Below are positions 12,247-19,194 of a DNA stretch of 22,259 nt, piece by piece. Position numbers and translations under genes: made by a program. The stretch is taken from positions 1-22,259 of the forward strand of contig JAGVYJ010000002.1 of the NCBI GenBank assembly GCA_018303315.1, written 5' to 3'. This stretch comes from Candidatus Woesearchaeota archaeon. Lineage in GTDB: Archaea > Nanobdellota > Nanobdellia > Woesearchaeales > JAGVYJ01. Each line of letters begins with the position of its first letter. The first letter of the stretch is position 1. The notes under the pieces were generated by a model. That model made no database searches. It was not told the origin of the DNA and worked only from the letters and a program-made list of their open reading frames with translations.

Positions 12247-13946
12247 CCAAGGAAATCAGCCACCTTCTTCAGCGGCCATGTATTGATTACGCTGCTGGTT
12301 TCAATCCAGCCCCTCCTCGCTGTGCCCACACCGAAGCGCATCAGCCTTAGATGCTCAGCATTATGGCTGTCTGTGTCTATTGCGAAACTGCATCCATGCC
12401 CTTTCGCTGCCTTTGCATGGCTGTCATTCAAATCCAGCCTGTTAGGGAAGCTGTTTATTTCCAGCGCGACATTGCCTGCCTTCGCAGCCTTGAACACTGC
12501 CTCATAGTCAAGCTCGACCGGCTCCCTTTTGAACAACAGCCTGGCGCTCAGATGGCCGAGAATCCTGGCCTTGTCATGGTTCAGTGCCCTTATCACTCTT
12601 TTGGTCTGCTCAGCCTGGGAAAGCCGGAAACTGCTGTGGATTGATATTATCGCGTAATCGAGCTTCTTCAGCACTTCAGGCTCGATGTCAAGCGTGCCGT
12701 TCTTGTTGATGTTGACTTCAGCTCCTTTGAATATGTGAATACCGGTACTTTGCCTGTTAATTTTGTCAATTGCCTCATGCTGAATGGCAAGCCTCTTGCT
12801 GTCCATGGAATTTGCTATTGCCAGGCTGCCGTAATGGTCTGATATGCCTATGTAGGCATAACCCAGCTGCTTTGCTGCGTCAACCATTTCCTGCAGGGAG
12901 CTCACTCCGTCGCTCGCTGTTGTATGCACATGGAGGTCGCCTTTTATCTCATCCTGCTCAACCAGCCTTGGCAGGTTTCCAGTCCTGGCAGCCTCGATTT
13001 CCCCCCTGTCCTCCCGGAGCTCAGGAGCCATGTAGTCCAGGCCCAGCTTCCTGTACACCTCCTGCTCTGACTTCCCGGCAATCTGCTTTTTGCCGGAAAA
13101 AATCCCGTACTCATTCAGCTTCCATTTTTTCCTGATGGCAATTTCCCGCAGTGAGATATTATGCTGTTTGGAGCCCGTGAAGTACAGCAATGCTGCCCCA
13201 TAGCTTTTCTCGCCGAAAATCCTTATGTCCACATCCGGGCCATCTCTCAGCTTCAGCATGATTTTTGTCGGCCCTGCGCTGTATACCTTCTGGACGTTGT
13301 CGAGCTGCCTTGCTGCCTCTGCCACTGCCTTTGCATTCCTGGTTACAGCTATGATGTCTATGTCGCCCACAGTCTCCTTCATGCGGCGCAGGCTGCCCAC
13401 TGCCTCAATTTGAGTTATGTGGCTGAGCTCCTTCAATTTGCCGGTGATATCATCTGCGAAGGCAGTTGCCTCATCCAGCAGCATTCTCTCCCCTTTTGAC
13501 TTCGCAAGGGTTATGCCGTCAAGAATGTCCTGCTGGGATTTCTCCCCAAACCCTTCCAACTCAGCAATCTTCCCTGCACTGGCAGCCTTCTCAAGGTCAC
13601 TGAGGTTCCTTATCAGCAGTTTTTTGTAAAGGAGCTTGACAGTCTTCGGACCCAGCCCTTCAACTGAAAGCAGGGCCTCAAAATCAATGGGTATTTCCTT
13701 CTTCAGCCTTTCATGCTCCAGGCATTTTCCTGTATCAATAATTTCCTTTATCTTTTTCGCTATGCTTTCCCCCACTCCAGGTATGTCATCCAGGTTCTTG
13801 TATTTGGCATAGTCCTCGATATCGTCGCCAAGTGCCTCCACAGCCATGGCTGCCCTTTTGTATGCCCTTGGCTTGAACTCCACTTCCTTTATCTCAAGCA
13901 AATCAGCAATCTCGTACAGAATTTTCGCAACCAGCTGGTTCTTCAT
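12243..13946 (-). CDS. polX: DNA polymerase X family protein with C-terminal PHP domain
   Basis: About 567 residues. The N-terminal part is a Pol-beta-like helix-hairpin-helix region (DDIPGVGESIAKKI, LSVEGLGPKTVKLL, LEGFGEKS). The palm holds the catalytic aspartates in VGDIDIIAVT and DVDIRIF, with GSKQHNISLRE nearby. The C-terminal PHP domain has metal ligands in GDLHVHTTASDG, GISDHYG, GAEVNI, ISIHSS, LGHLSARLL and IDTDSHN, all apparently intact. Bacterial PolX enzymes of this layout do gap-filling repair with a 3'-5' exonuclease from the PHP part. The TATA TTTTTATATTC (13970-13980) is 28 nt from the ATG at 13946, preferred over the ATG at 13958. It converges on the SDR gene with a 4-nt overlap. 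Confidence 0.95.
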   Translation of the reverse strand: MKNQLVAKILYEIADLLEIKEVEFKPRAYKRAAMAVEALGDDIEDYAKYKNLDDIPGVGESIAKKIKEIIDTGKCLEHERLKKEIPIDFEALLSVEGLGPKTVKLLYKKLLIRNLSDLEKAASAGKIAELEGFGEKSQQDILDGITLAKSKGERMLLDEATAFADDITGKLKELSHITQIEAVGSLRRMKETVGDIDIIAVTRNAKAVAEAARQLDNVQKVYSAGPTKIMLKLRDGPDVDIRIFGEKSYGAALLYFTGSKQHNISLREIAIRKKWKLNEYGIFSGKKQIAGKSEQEVYRKLGLDYMAPELREDRGEIEAARTGNLPRLVEQDEIKGDLHVHTTASDGVSSLQEMVDAAKQLGYAYIGISDHYGSLAIANSMDSKRLAIQHEAIDKINRQSTGIHIFKGAEVNINKNGTLDIEPEVLKKLDYAIISIHSSFRLSQAEQTKRVIRALNHDKARILGHLSARLLFKREPVELDYEAVFKAAKAGNVALEINSFPNRLDLNDSHAKAAKGHGCSFAIDTDSHNAEHLRLMRFGVGTARRGWIETSSVINTWPLKKVADFLG

Positions 13947-13984
13947 GCACATGCCCAATAGATAAATGAATATAAAAATTTTCT

Positions 13985-14103
13985 AGTGAAAAAGGCGAAA
14001 GACAGGGCCGTTCCTCCTTACTTCGGGAAGCGAACGTAACTCATTGCGCATGGGTCGATTGCCAAAGGCAATCCCATTTTGATTGACCTTTTCCAAAAAG
14101 GTC
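13985..14103 (-). other. Structured intergenic element; candidate small RNA or 40-codon ORF
   Basis: Read on the minus strand, three hairpins follow one another: GACCTTTT-TGG-AAAAGGTC (14085-14103), GGGATTGCC-TTT-GGCAAT..CCC (14052-14075), and CTTC-ccg-GAAG with flanking TTAC/GTAA (14018-14039). An ATG at 14103 opens a 40-residue frame (starts MTFLEKVNQNG, ends PVFRLFH) that stops at 13983, just before the polX TATA. A TTTAAA at 14131-14136 lies about 31 nt upstream and also serves the divergent zinc-finger gene. The perfect stems with 3-nt loops favour an RNA element or inverted-repeat relic over coding sequence. I do not recognise it. Confidence 0.35.
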
Positions 14104-14171
14104 ATGGCAGTCTTCCACGAAATGGAAATCTTTAAATGGCATGCCGCCATAGGGATATGGGGTGACACAGC

Positions 14172-14426
14172 ATGGATGAGGACTTTTCTGAGGATGACGA
14201 CAATCCATACGACTCTGAAGAGCGGGAAAAGCAGGTTGATGACGATGAGATTGGCGCAGATGAGGCAGGCTTCATTGCCGGCTATGAAGGGGATGAGAAA
14301 ACCACTATCTGCCAGAAGTGCGGCAGGGAGCTTGACGGAGTGGACTTCATAGAGGTTGAGCACAAAGGGGAGAAGCTTGGATTCTGTTCAGAGAAATGCG
14401 CTGAAGAATATGAAAGGAATCAGTAA
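14172..14426 (+). CDS. Acidic protein with a C-terminal TRASH/FCS-like zinc finger
   Basis: An 84-residue protein. Residues 1-45 are highly acidic (DEDFSEDDDNPYDSEEREK). Residues 47-80 form a treble-clef-like zinc site: C47-x2-C50 in ICQKCGREL, and GFC-x3-C in LGFCSEKCAEEY. The FCS-x-x-C pattern is typical of TRASH or MYM-type fingers used in metal sensing or protein contacts. The TATA (TTTAAATGG, 14131-14139) is 38 nt upstream, and GGTGA lies 8 nt before the ATG. Its 3' end overlaps DAHP synthase by 7 nt. The acidic tail could mimic DNA or bind basic partners; function is not known. Confidence 0.75.
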   Translation: MDEDFSEDDDNPYDSEEREKQVDDDEIGADEAGFIAGYEGDEKTTICQKCGRELDGVDFIEVEHKGEKLGFCSEKCAEEYERNQ

Positions 14427-15442
14427 TATTTGTGGGCCCTGATTTCCTGCATAAGCTTCTTGAAGTCTGATGCAAAAATCCCCTGGTTATAGTCGCATGC
14501 TGTCGGGCTTTCATTATCACGAAGCACTTCTATCAGAAGCCCGTCTGCACCAAAGCTAAGCGCACCTTTGCTTGCTGCAGGCACCATGTCCCTGTGGCCT
14601 GTGCTGTGGCTTGGGTCGACAATTACAGGCAGGTAAGTAAGCTTCTTGGCGCCAGGGATAACATTGAGGTCAAGCGTGCTTCTGTCATACTCGCCTGAAA
14701 CAGGCGACCTTATGCCGCGCTCGCAGAGCACAATCTCTGCGTTTCCCTGCGCGGCAATGTATTCAGCAGCGAGAAGCCATTCCTTGAGGGTTGCATATGG
14801 ATGCCTTTTCAGCAGCACTGGCTTTTTCTGCTTCCCTGCCTCGATAAGAAGATTATAATTTTGCATGTTCCTGGCCCCTATCTGCAGCATGTCAGCCACT
14901 TCGCTGACTTTCTGGACAAGTCTCGGATCCATGACTTCTGTAACTACGCCCAGTCCTGTCTCTTTTTTCATCTTTTCAAGAATTTCCAGGCCTTTTTCTT
15001 GAAGGCCCTGAAACTCGTAAGGGCTGGTCCTGGGCTTGTAGGCACCTCCCCTGAGCAGGTCAGCGCCTGCTTCCTTGACTGATTTAGCCACGCTCAGCGC
15101 CTGGGCCTCGCTTTCTATGGCGCATGGCCCTGCAATAATGACAGGGGCCTTGCCTCCGATTTTGACGCCGTTAACATCCACGCTCTTTGTGCCCTGGTGC
15201 TCATATTTCTTGTAGCCTTTCCTGGAAAGCAGCTTGAATGGCATGCCCACAGGCATAACCCTCTCAACCCCGGGAAAGCCTTCAAAGGCCCTCATGTCCA
15301 CCTTTGTCTCATCACCAATCACGCATATGACCCGGGTCGCCTCTCCCTGCACCAGTTTATACTTAAGCCCCTTGCTTTCAAGAACATCGGTTATGCGCTT
15401 CAGGTCCTTATCATGTGCTCCGTTTTTAAGTACTATTACCAT
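14420..15442 (-). CDS. aroF: 3-deoxy-7-phosphoheptulonate (DAHP) synthase with N-terminal regulatory domain
   Basis: A 340-residue type I-beta DAHP synthase of Thermotoga-like layout. An N-terminal ferredoxin-like (ACT-like) domain covers about residues 1-70, a common site of Tyr/Phe feedback inhibition. The TIM barrel follows with AGPCAIES (104-111), RGGAYKPRTSPYEFQG (131-146), GARNMQN, PVLLKRH, CERGIRS and VDPSHSTGHRDMV. It condenses phosphoenolpyruvate and erythrose-4-phosphate, the first shikimate step. Many archaea replace this step with the aminodehydroquinate route, so its presence marks a bacterial-type pathway. It begins 2 nt after aroD in the aroB-aroD-DAHPS operon. Symbol aroF is used loosely; aroG naming is equally possible. 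Confidence 0.95.
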   Translation of the reverse strand: MVIVLKNGAHDKDLKRITDVLESKGLKYKLVQGEATRVICVIGDETKVDMRAFEGFPGVERVMPVGMPFKLLSRKGYKKYEHQGTKSVDVNGVKIGGKAPVIIAGPCAIESEAQALSVAKSVKEAGADLLRGGAYKPRTSPYEFQGLQEKGLEILEKMKKETGLGVVTEVMDPRLVQKVSEVADMLQIGARNMQNYNLLIEAGKQKKPVLLKRHPYATLKEWLLAAEYIAAQGNAEIVLCERGIRSPVSGEYDRSTLDLNVIPGAKKLTYLPVIVDPSHSTGHRDMVPAASKGALSFGADGLLIEVLRDNESPTACDYNQGIFASDFKKLMQEIRAHKYY

Positions 15443-15444
15443 CT

Positions 15445-16107
15445 TTAGCCTCCCGCTGAAAAAGGCAGATATTTGTAAAGTTTTTTAAGCTTTACTATTG
15501 ATATTTGTCCTGGTGCGCTCTCGGGGCCCAGGCTTGCGTAGGTAAGGTAACTGCCAAGGAACGGTCCTATAATCCTGCTGAGCCTTCCGTTAGGGCCCAT
15601 GGCAACAACGATTAACCGCTGCTTATCCTCCTTGGCCTGGCACAGAAGGTCCAGCAGCCTTATCTGGTCATCCTGAGTCCTTGCATATGTGGCAATTTTT
15701 GCAATGAATGGCTTTTGCTCTTTAATCTTGCCATAGATTTTCCGCAAATCTTTCGGAGTTTCCCGGAAGTTGTGGTAAGAGAGGATTACCCTGCAGTTCA
15801 GGCCTTTTCTGAATGCTGGAGGAGAGGAAAGCTCTATATCAGCAAAGTCTGCCCCTGAGCGTATGGCCTGAAGCAGCATATCACTGCGTTTCCTGTGAGC
15901 TAGCTTAAGCCTGCCTCCCTCTTTCCTGCTTCTTGCTGTTGCAATTACCGGCTTCCGGCAGGCTTTCACAAGCCTTGGGATGTCTGGCTCTTGGGTGTAG
16001 TCCAGCCTTAGCTCGATAATGTCTGCAAGCCGGTTGGCTTTGGCAATTTGGGCAATTGCAGTTTTGGTTGTTGCCGCTGTTATCGGCACGCAGATTCTGG
16101 GCTTCAT
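15445..16107 (-). CDS. aroD: Type I 3-dehydroquinate dehydratase
   Basis: A 220-residue type I enzyme. The Schiff-base lysine is in FIAKIATYA, the catalytic His in VILSYHNF, the substrate-binding Glu/Arg in IIELRLDY, and the closing loop shows GPNGRLSRI and APGQIS. It converts 3-dehydroquinate to 3-dehydroshikimate, the third shikimate step. Its ATG overlaps the aroB stop (ATGA, 16104-16107) and its stop is 2 nt before the DAHP synthase start, so translation across the operon is tightly coupled. Confidence 0.95.
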   Translation of the reverse strand: MKPRICVPITAATTKTAIAQIAKANRLADIIELRLDYTQEPDIPRLVKACRKPVIATARSRKEGGRLKLAHRKRSDMLLQAIRSGADFADIELSSPPAFRKGLNCRVILSYHNFRETPKDLRKIYGKIKEQKPFIAKIATYARTQDDQIRLLDLLCQAKEDKQRLIVVAMGPNGRLSRIIGPFLGSYLTYASLGPESAPGQISIVKLKKLYKYLPFSAGG

Positions 16108-17210
16108 TTGAATGCCTTGAGTGCTGCTTCTATTTGGGAAGGGGAGACAGAAATGGTGTGGCTGCCGTTTTTCTTGGCCATCCTGCCTATCCCCGCCGGC
16201 AGGGCCATGCGTATATGCCCGTCCACGTTCTTCTTGTCAGAAAGCATCATCTTTGCTACAGAGTCCGGGGAAAAGCTATTCTTGAGGCTTGCCGGGAATC
16301 CTGCTGAATCCAGCAGGGCTGAGAGGCGCTGCTCATCCTCTTTTTCAAGCAGCCCCATCTGAACCGCAATCAGGCTTTCAACCCGCATCCCGAATGCAAC
16401 GCTCTGGCCGTGGCTCATCTTATATTGGCTTAGCTGCTCTACAGCATGTCCAATCGTATGCCCGAAATTCAGGAGGGAACGCCTGGAAGAGCGCTCGCGC
16501 TCATCCTCCTGTACGATGTTCTTCTTAATCTCTATGTTTGTGGCAAGGACACTCTCAACAGTCTTAGGCTCCATGTGCCTGAGCTTTTCCATGCCCTTTT
16601 CAAGGAACCTGAAGAACTGCTCGTCTGCAATGGTTGCATGCTTGATGATTTCAGCAAAGCCGTTGAGCAGCTCATGCTCCGGCAGGGTTTTCAGGAAATC
16701 TATGTCTGCAACAACCAGCCTCGGCTGCCAGAAAGCCCCGACAAGGTTCTTGCCATAGGGAGTATCAACCCCGACTTTCCCACCTACACTGGAATCAACC
16801 ATCGCAAGCAGGGATGTGGGCAGCTGGATGTATGGGATGCCCCGGAGGTACGTTGCTGCGATGAAGCCTGCAAGGTCGCCTGTGACCCCTCCGCCAAATG
16901 CAGCCACGAATGCCTGCCTTGATATCCTTTGCCTGAGCATCTGGTCCTCAAGATGCTGCTTTACTGCCCTGCTCTTGTTACGCTCTCCGGACGGGAAAGT
17001 GAGAAGGAGCACGTCAAACCTTGCACTCTGCAGGCGTGACTTTACCTGTTTACTGTAGAGCTTTGCCACATTACTGTCAGATATAATCACGCATTCATGT
17101 CCAAGCCCTGCATGCCGGGCAAGCTGGCTTATGTTGTTGATTACCCCATGCCCTATTACAACATCATACTGCCTGCCCCCAGAGAACCTGAGATTGAGGG
17201 TTGTTGTCAT
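16104..17210 (-). CDS. aroB: 3-dehydroquinate synthase
   Basis: A 368-residue protein of standard AroB length. Family motifs are GGGVTGDLAGFIAATYLRGI, LPTSLLAMVDSSVGGKVGVD, and zinc-ligand regions NGFAEIIKHA, NFGHTIGHAVE and MSHGQSVAFGM. It makes 3-dehydroquinate from DAHP using NAD and Zn, the second shikimate step. It is the first gene of the operon. AAATATTTAAC (about 17234-17244) is centred 29 nt before the ATG, so the operon mRNA is probably leaderless. Its ATGA overlap joins it to aroD. Confidence 0.96.
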   Translation of the reverse strand: MTTTLNLRFSGGRQYDVVIGHGVINNISQLARHAGLGHECVIISDSNVAKLYSKQVKSRLQSARFDVLLLTFPSGERNKSRAVKQHLEDQMLRQRISRQAFVAAFGGGVTGDLAGFIAATYLRGIPYIQLPTSLLAMVDSSVGGKVGVDTPYGKNLVGAFWQPRLVVADIDFLKTLPEHELLNGFAEIIKHATIADEQFFRFLEKGMEKLRHMEPKTVESVLATNIEIKKNIVQEDERERSSRRSLLNFGHTIGHAVEQLSQYKMSHGQSVAFGMRVESLIAVQMGLLEKEDEQRLSALLDSAGFPASLKNSFSPDSVAKMMLSDKKNVDGHIRMALPAGIGRMAKKNGSHTISVSPSQIEAALKAFK

Positions 17211-17241
17211 ATGGTCCGAAAGATACAGGATGGTTAAATAT

Positions 17242-17487
17242 TTAGCGGCGCTGGCCGTGGCTCAAAGGGCGCTGAAATTGGTGTGCTCCTTGTTTTTGTC
17301 CTGGAAAATGGCTTGCAGGCTTTGGCGGGTTCTGCCTCGCCCTGAATATCCCCCACAGGGCCAGGGCTATCCCTATTATTATGAAGAGCATGAAAGGGTT
17401 GTTTTCAGACTGGAGATTCAGATAGACCGAGAATGCCGCCACTGCAACTCCTGTCAGAATGAATATGCTCCAATGGATTTTGGCCAT
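17242..17487 (-). CDS. Small two-helix membrane protein
   Basis: An 81-residue protein not assigned to a family. Two hydrophobic helices (IFILTGVAVAAFSVYL and FMLFIIIGIALALWGIF) are followed by a basic, Gln/His-rich tail (RARQNPPKPASHFPGQKQ, ending in GQRR). The frame opens at 17508, but CATTAAATAC on the minus strand (about 17508-17517) is 26 nt from M8 at 17487, which is chosen. It is divergent from folC and upstream of aroB on the same strand, so read-through into the aro operon is possible. Proteins with two helices and a cytoplasmic basic tail are frequent in archaeal genomes without known function. Confidence 0.7.
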   Translation of the reverse strand: MAKIHWSIFILTGVAVAAFSVYLNLQSENNPFMLFIIIGIALALWGIFRARQNPPKPASHFPGQKQGAHQFQRPLSHGQRR

Positions 17488-17546
17488 GATGCACTGAAGG
17501 CAGCCCAAGTATTTAATGTTTTGGCTGCATCACAACATTTAAAAAT

Positions 17547-17560
17547 CAGGTTCTAACCTG
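17547..17560. promoter_or_regulatory. Palindrome CAGGTT-CT-AACCTG before folC
   Basis: Two perfect 6-bp arms around a 2-bp spacer lie between the folC TATA-like element (ACATTTAAAAAT, 17534-17545) and the start at 17570. The position suits an operator, but no regulator is next to it. Confidence 0.3.
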
Positions 17561-17569
17561 AGCGGGCGT

Positions 17570-17688
17570 ATGCGAATTGTAAACGAGCTGTACCGGTTGA
17601 AGCCGATTGCCCCGAAGACTGAAATCCGCAGAGAAAGCTCCGTTTTGTCCATGTTGGAGGCACAAACGGCAAGGGCTCTGTCTCAGCA
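17570..17688 (+). pseudogene. folC: Frameshifted 5' part of folC
   Basis: The ATG at 17570 is 29 nt after a TATA-like box and encodes MRIVNELYRLKPIAPKTEI, a normal FolC N terminus. After that the family sequence resumes in another frame as NPQRKLRFVHVGGTNGKGS (codons from 17623), joined directly to the downstream ORF, with a TGA at 17620-17622 at the switch. About 14 family residues that normally separate these segments appear to be missing. The junction contains GAAATCCG, which can be read both as the end of TEI-R and as part of a G-N-P motif, suggesting deletion between short direct repeats. Confidence 0.75.
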
Positions 17689-18792
17689 ATGCTCAACCAG
17701 ATTCTTATCGACTCTGGCTATAAGGTAGGGCTCTACACAAGCCCGCACCTGTTCAGGTTCAATGAACGGATAAGGATTAACAACAGGCTCATCCCGGACA
17801 GCGACCTACGGCAGCTTTACAGCAAGGCCATGGGAGCTGTGCGTAAAGCCGGGCTTCAACCTGGTTTCTTTGACGTTACCACGGCCATCGCCCTCTGCTA
17901 TTATGCTGAGAAAAATGTTGATATTGTTGTGCTGGAGGTTGGCCTCGGAGGAAGGCTTGATGCAACCAATATTGTTAATGCTGATGTCTCGGTGATTACC
18001 AATGTCACGCTTGAGCATACAGATAAGCTGGGAAATACCATAGCCAAGATTGCCAGGGAAAAAGCCGGGATTGTCAAGCCGGACACCGTACTAGTGACAA
18101 GCGTAATGAAGCCGGACGCAATTACGGAGATAAGAAAACAGGTCAGGAAGGTAAAAGCAGTCTGCATTGACAGCAATAAGGCAGTCAGAATCAAAAGGAT
18201 TTCCCAGAACTTGACAGGCCAGGCTTTCACTGCAAAAAGCAGAGAGGCAGACTATGGAAGGCTGCGCATAAGGCTTGCCGGGGAGCACCAGCTCAGGAAT
18301 GCCGGGGTTGCAATTACAGTGGCAGAGCAGCTCAGGAAGAAGGGCTGGAAAATCAGCAGGACTTCCTTGCGCAAAGGGCTGGCCAATGCCAGATGGCCGG
18401 GAAGGTTCGAGGTTGTCCGGAAAAACCCGGCCATCATCGTGGATTCAGGCCATAACGAGGATGGCATGCGCGCTGTTTCAAAGACAGTGGAAGCCCTGAT
18501 ACCGGAAAAGATTGTCCTGGTGATAGGAATTTCTGATACCAAAGACCATGACAAGATGCTAAGCCTCATTGCGCCGCTGGCAAAGAAGATTATTGTGACA
18601 CAGGCTAAGTACAGGGGCACTGACACAGGGATTCTTGCGTCTTTGGCCGGGAAATACTGCAGGGATGTAAAGCAGGTTAAGGATGCTGGAAGAGCAGTAA
18701 ATTATGCAAGAAAAAATGCTGGCAGGAAGGATGTCATTCTCGTTTCAGGCTCGATATTTGTTATAGACGAAGCTTTGAGGGCCTTAGTTTAA
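17689..18792 (+). CDS. folC: Folylpolyglutamate/dihydrofolate synthase family (Mur ligase type), frame disrupted upstream
   Basis: The ORF from ATG 17689 covers 367 residues, but the true reading frame extends back to 17623 and includes the ATP-binding P-loop GGTNGKGS (17656-17679). Later motifs are TSPHLFRFNERIRIN, LEVGLGGRLDATN, NVTLEHTDKLGNTIAKIAREKAGIVK, ARWPGRFEVV and IIVDSGHNEDGM. The family adds glutamate to folates or, in archaea, possibly to other pterin cofactors. A product starting at 17689 would lack the P-loop and should be inactive. The gene is therefore either a recent pseudogene or carries an assembly or sequencing error. It converges on an unknown gene with a 9-nt overlap. 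Confidence 0.88.
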   Translation: MLNQILIDSGYKVGLYTSPHLFRFNERIRINNRLIPDSDLRQLYSKAMGAVRKAGLQPGFFDVTTAIALCYYAEKNVDIVVLEVGLGGRLDATNIVNADVSVITNVTLEHTDKLGNTIAKIAREKAGIVKPDTVLVTSVMKPDAITEIRKQVRKVKAVCIDSNKAVRIKRISQNLTGQAFTAKSREADYGRLRIRLAGEHQLRNAGVAITVAEQLRKKGWKISRTSLRKGLANARWPGRFEVVRKNPAIIVDSGHNEDGMRAVSKTVEALIPEKIVLVIGISDTKDHDKMLSLIAPLAKKIIVTQAKYRGTDTGILASLAGKYCRDVKQVKDAGRAVNYARKNAGRKDVILVSGSIFVIDEALRALV

Positions 18793-19194
18793 TCTGGATA
18801 CGTAGCGCGTGCATGCAGTGGCGTAGGTCATGCCAGTTTCCAGAAAATCCCGGCAAATGAATGCTGAGACCATCCGGCCGGCTTTTCCCGGCAAAAATCC
18901 TTCCATTTGTGCCAGGCTCATTTTCTCCAGCCCTGAGAGTGGCACGGCAAAGTCATGAAGAATTCTGTCATCAGCGCCATACAGGATGACTTTCACATTT
19001 CCAAAATTCTCCAGTATAACCTGCTCCGGAGACTTCTTCAAGAGATTGCTTCTGGTAAGGCATGCTGCCCCGGGGACATCCACCTCAAAGCCAATGCCGT
19101 GCAAGGGCGAATTTGATGAATCGATTTGGATATTAGCTCTCCACTCCAGCTGCATGCGCTTACAGAACTCCTCGGGGATTAAAGACCCGGTCAT
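18784..19194 (-). CDS. Hypothetical protein coupled to serS
   Basis: A 136-residue protein not recognised. It is soluble, with mixed alpha/beta character, and contains VILYGADDRILHDFAVPLSGLEKM and a C-terminal Cys/Thr-rich stretch (TGMTYATACTRYVSRLN). There is no signal peptide or clear metal motif. Its ATG overlaps the serS stop (ATGA, 19191-19194), so it is translated with seryl-tRNA synthetase. The N-terminal segment LEWRANIQIDSS followed by a GFEVDVPG loop hints at a beta-sandwich or enzyme-like fold, but nothing firm. It converges on folC with a 9-nt overlap. Confidence 0.65.
   Translation of the reverse strand: MTGSLIPEEFCKRMQLEWRANIQIDSSNSPLHGIGFEVDVPGAACLTRSNLLKKSPEQVILENFGNVKVILYGADDRILHDFAVPLSGLEKMSLAQMEGFLPGKAGRMVSAFICRDFLETGMTYATACTRYVSRLN

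Noticed and set aside
13983..14363. A 126-codon minus-strand frame
   Set aside because: Most of it is antisense to the zinc-finger gene; only the final 40 codons (from 14103) lie outside and are described as part of the structured element.
16446..16922. Long + strand frames opposite aroB and polX
   Set aside because: They are antisense shadows of genes with clear family motifs.
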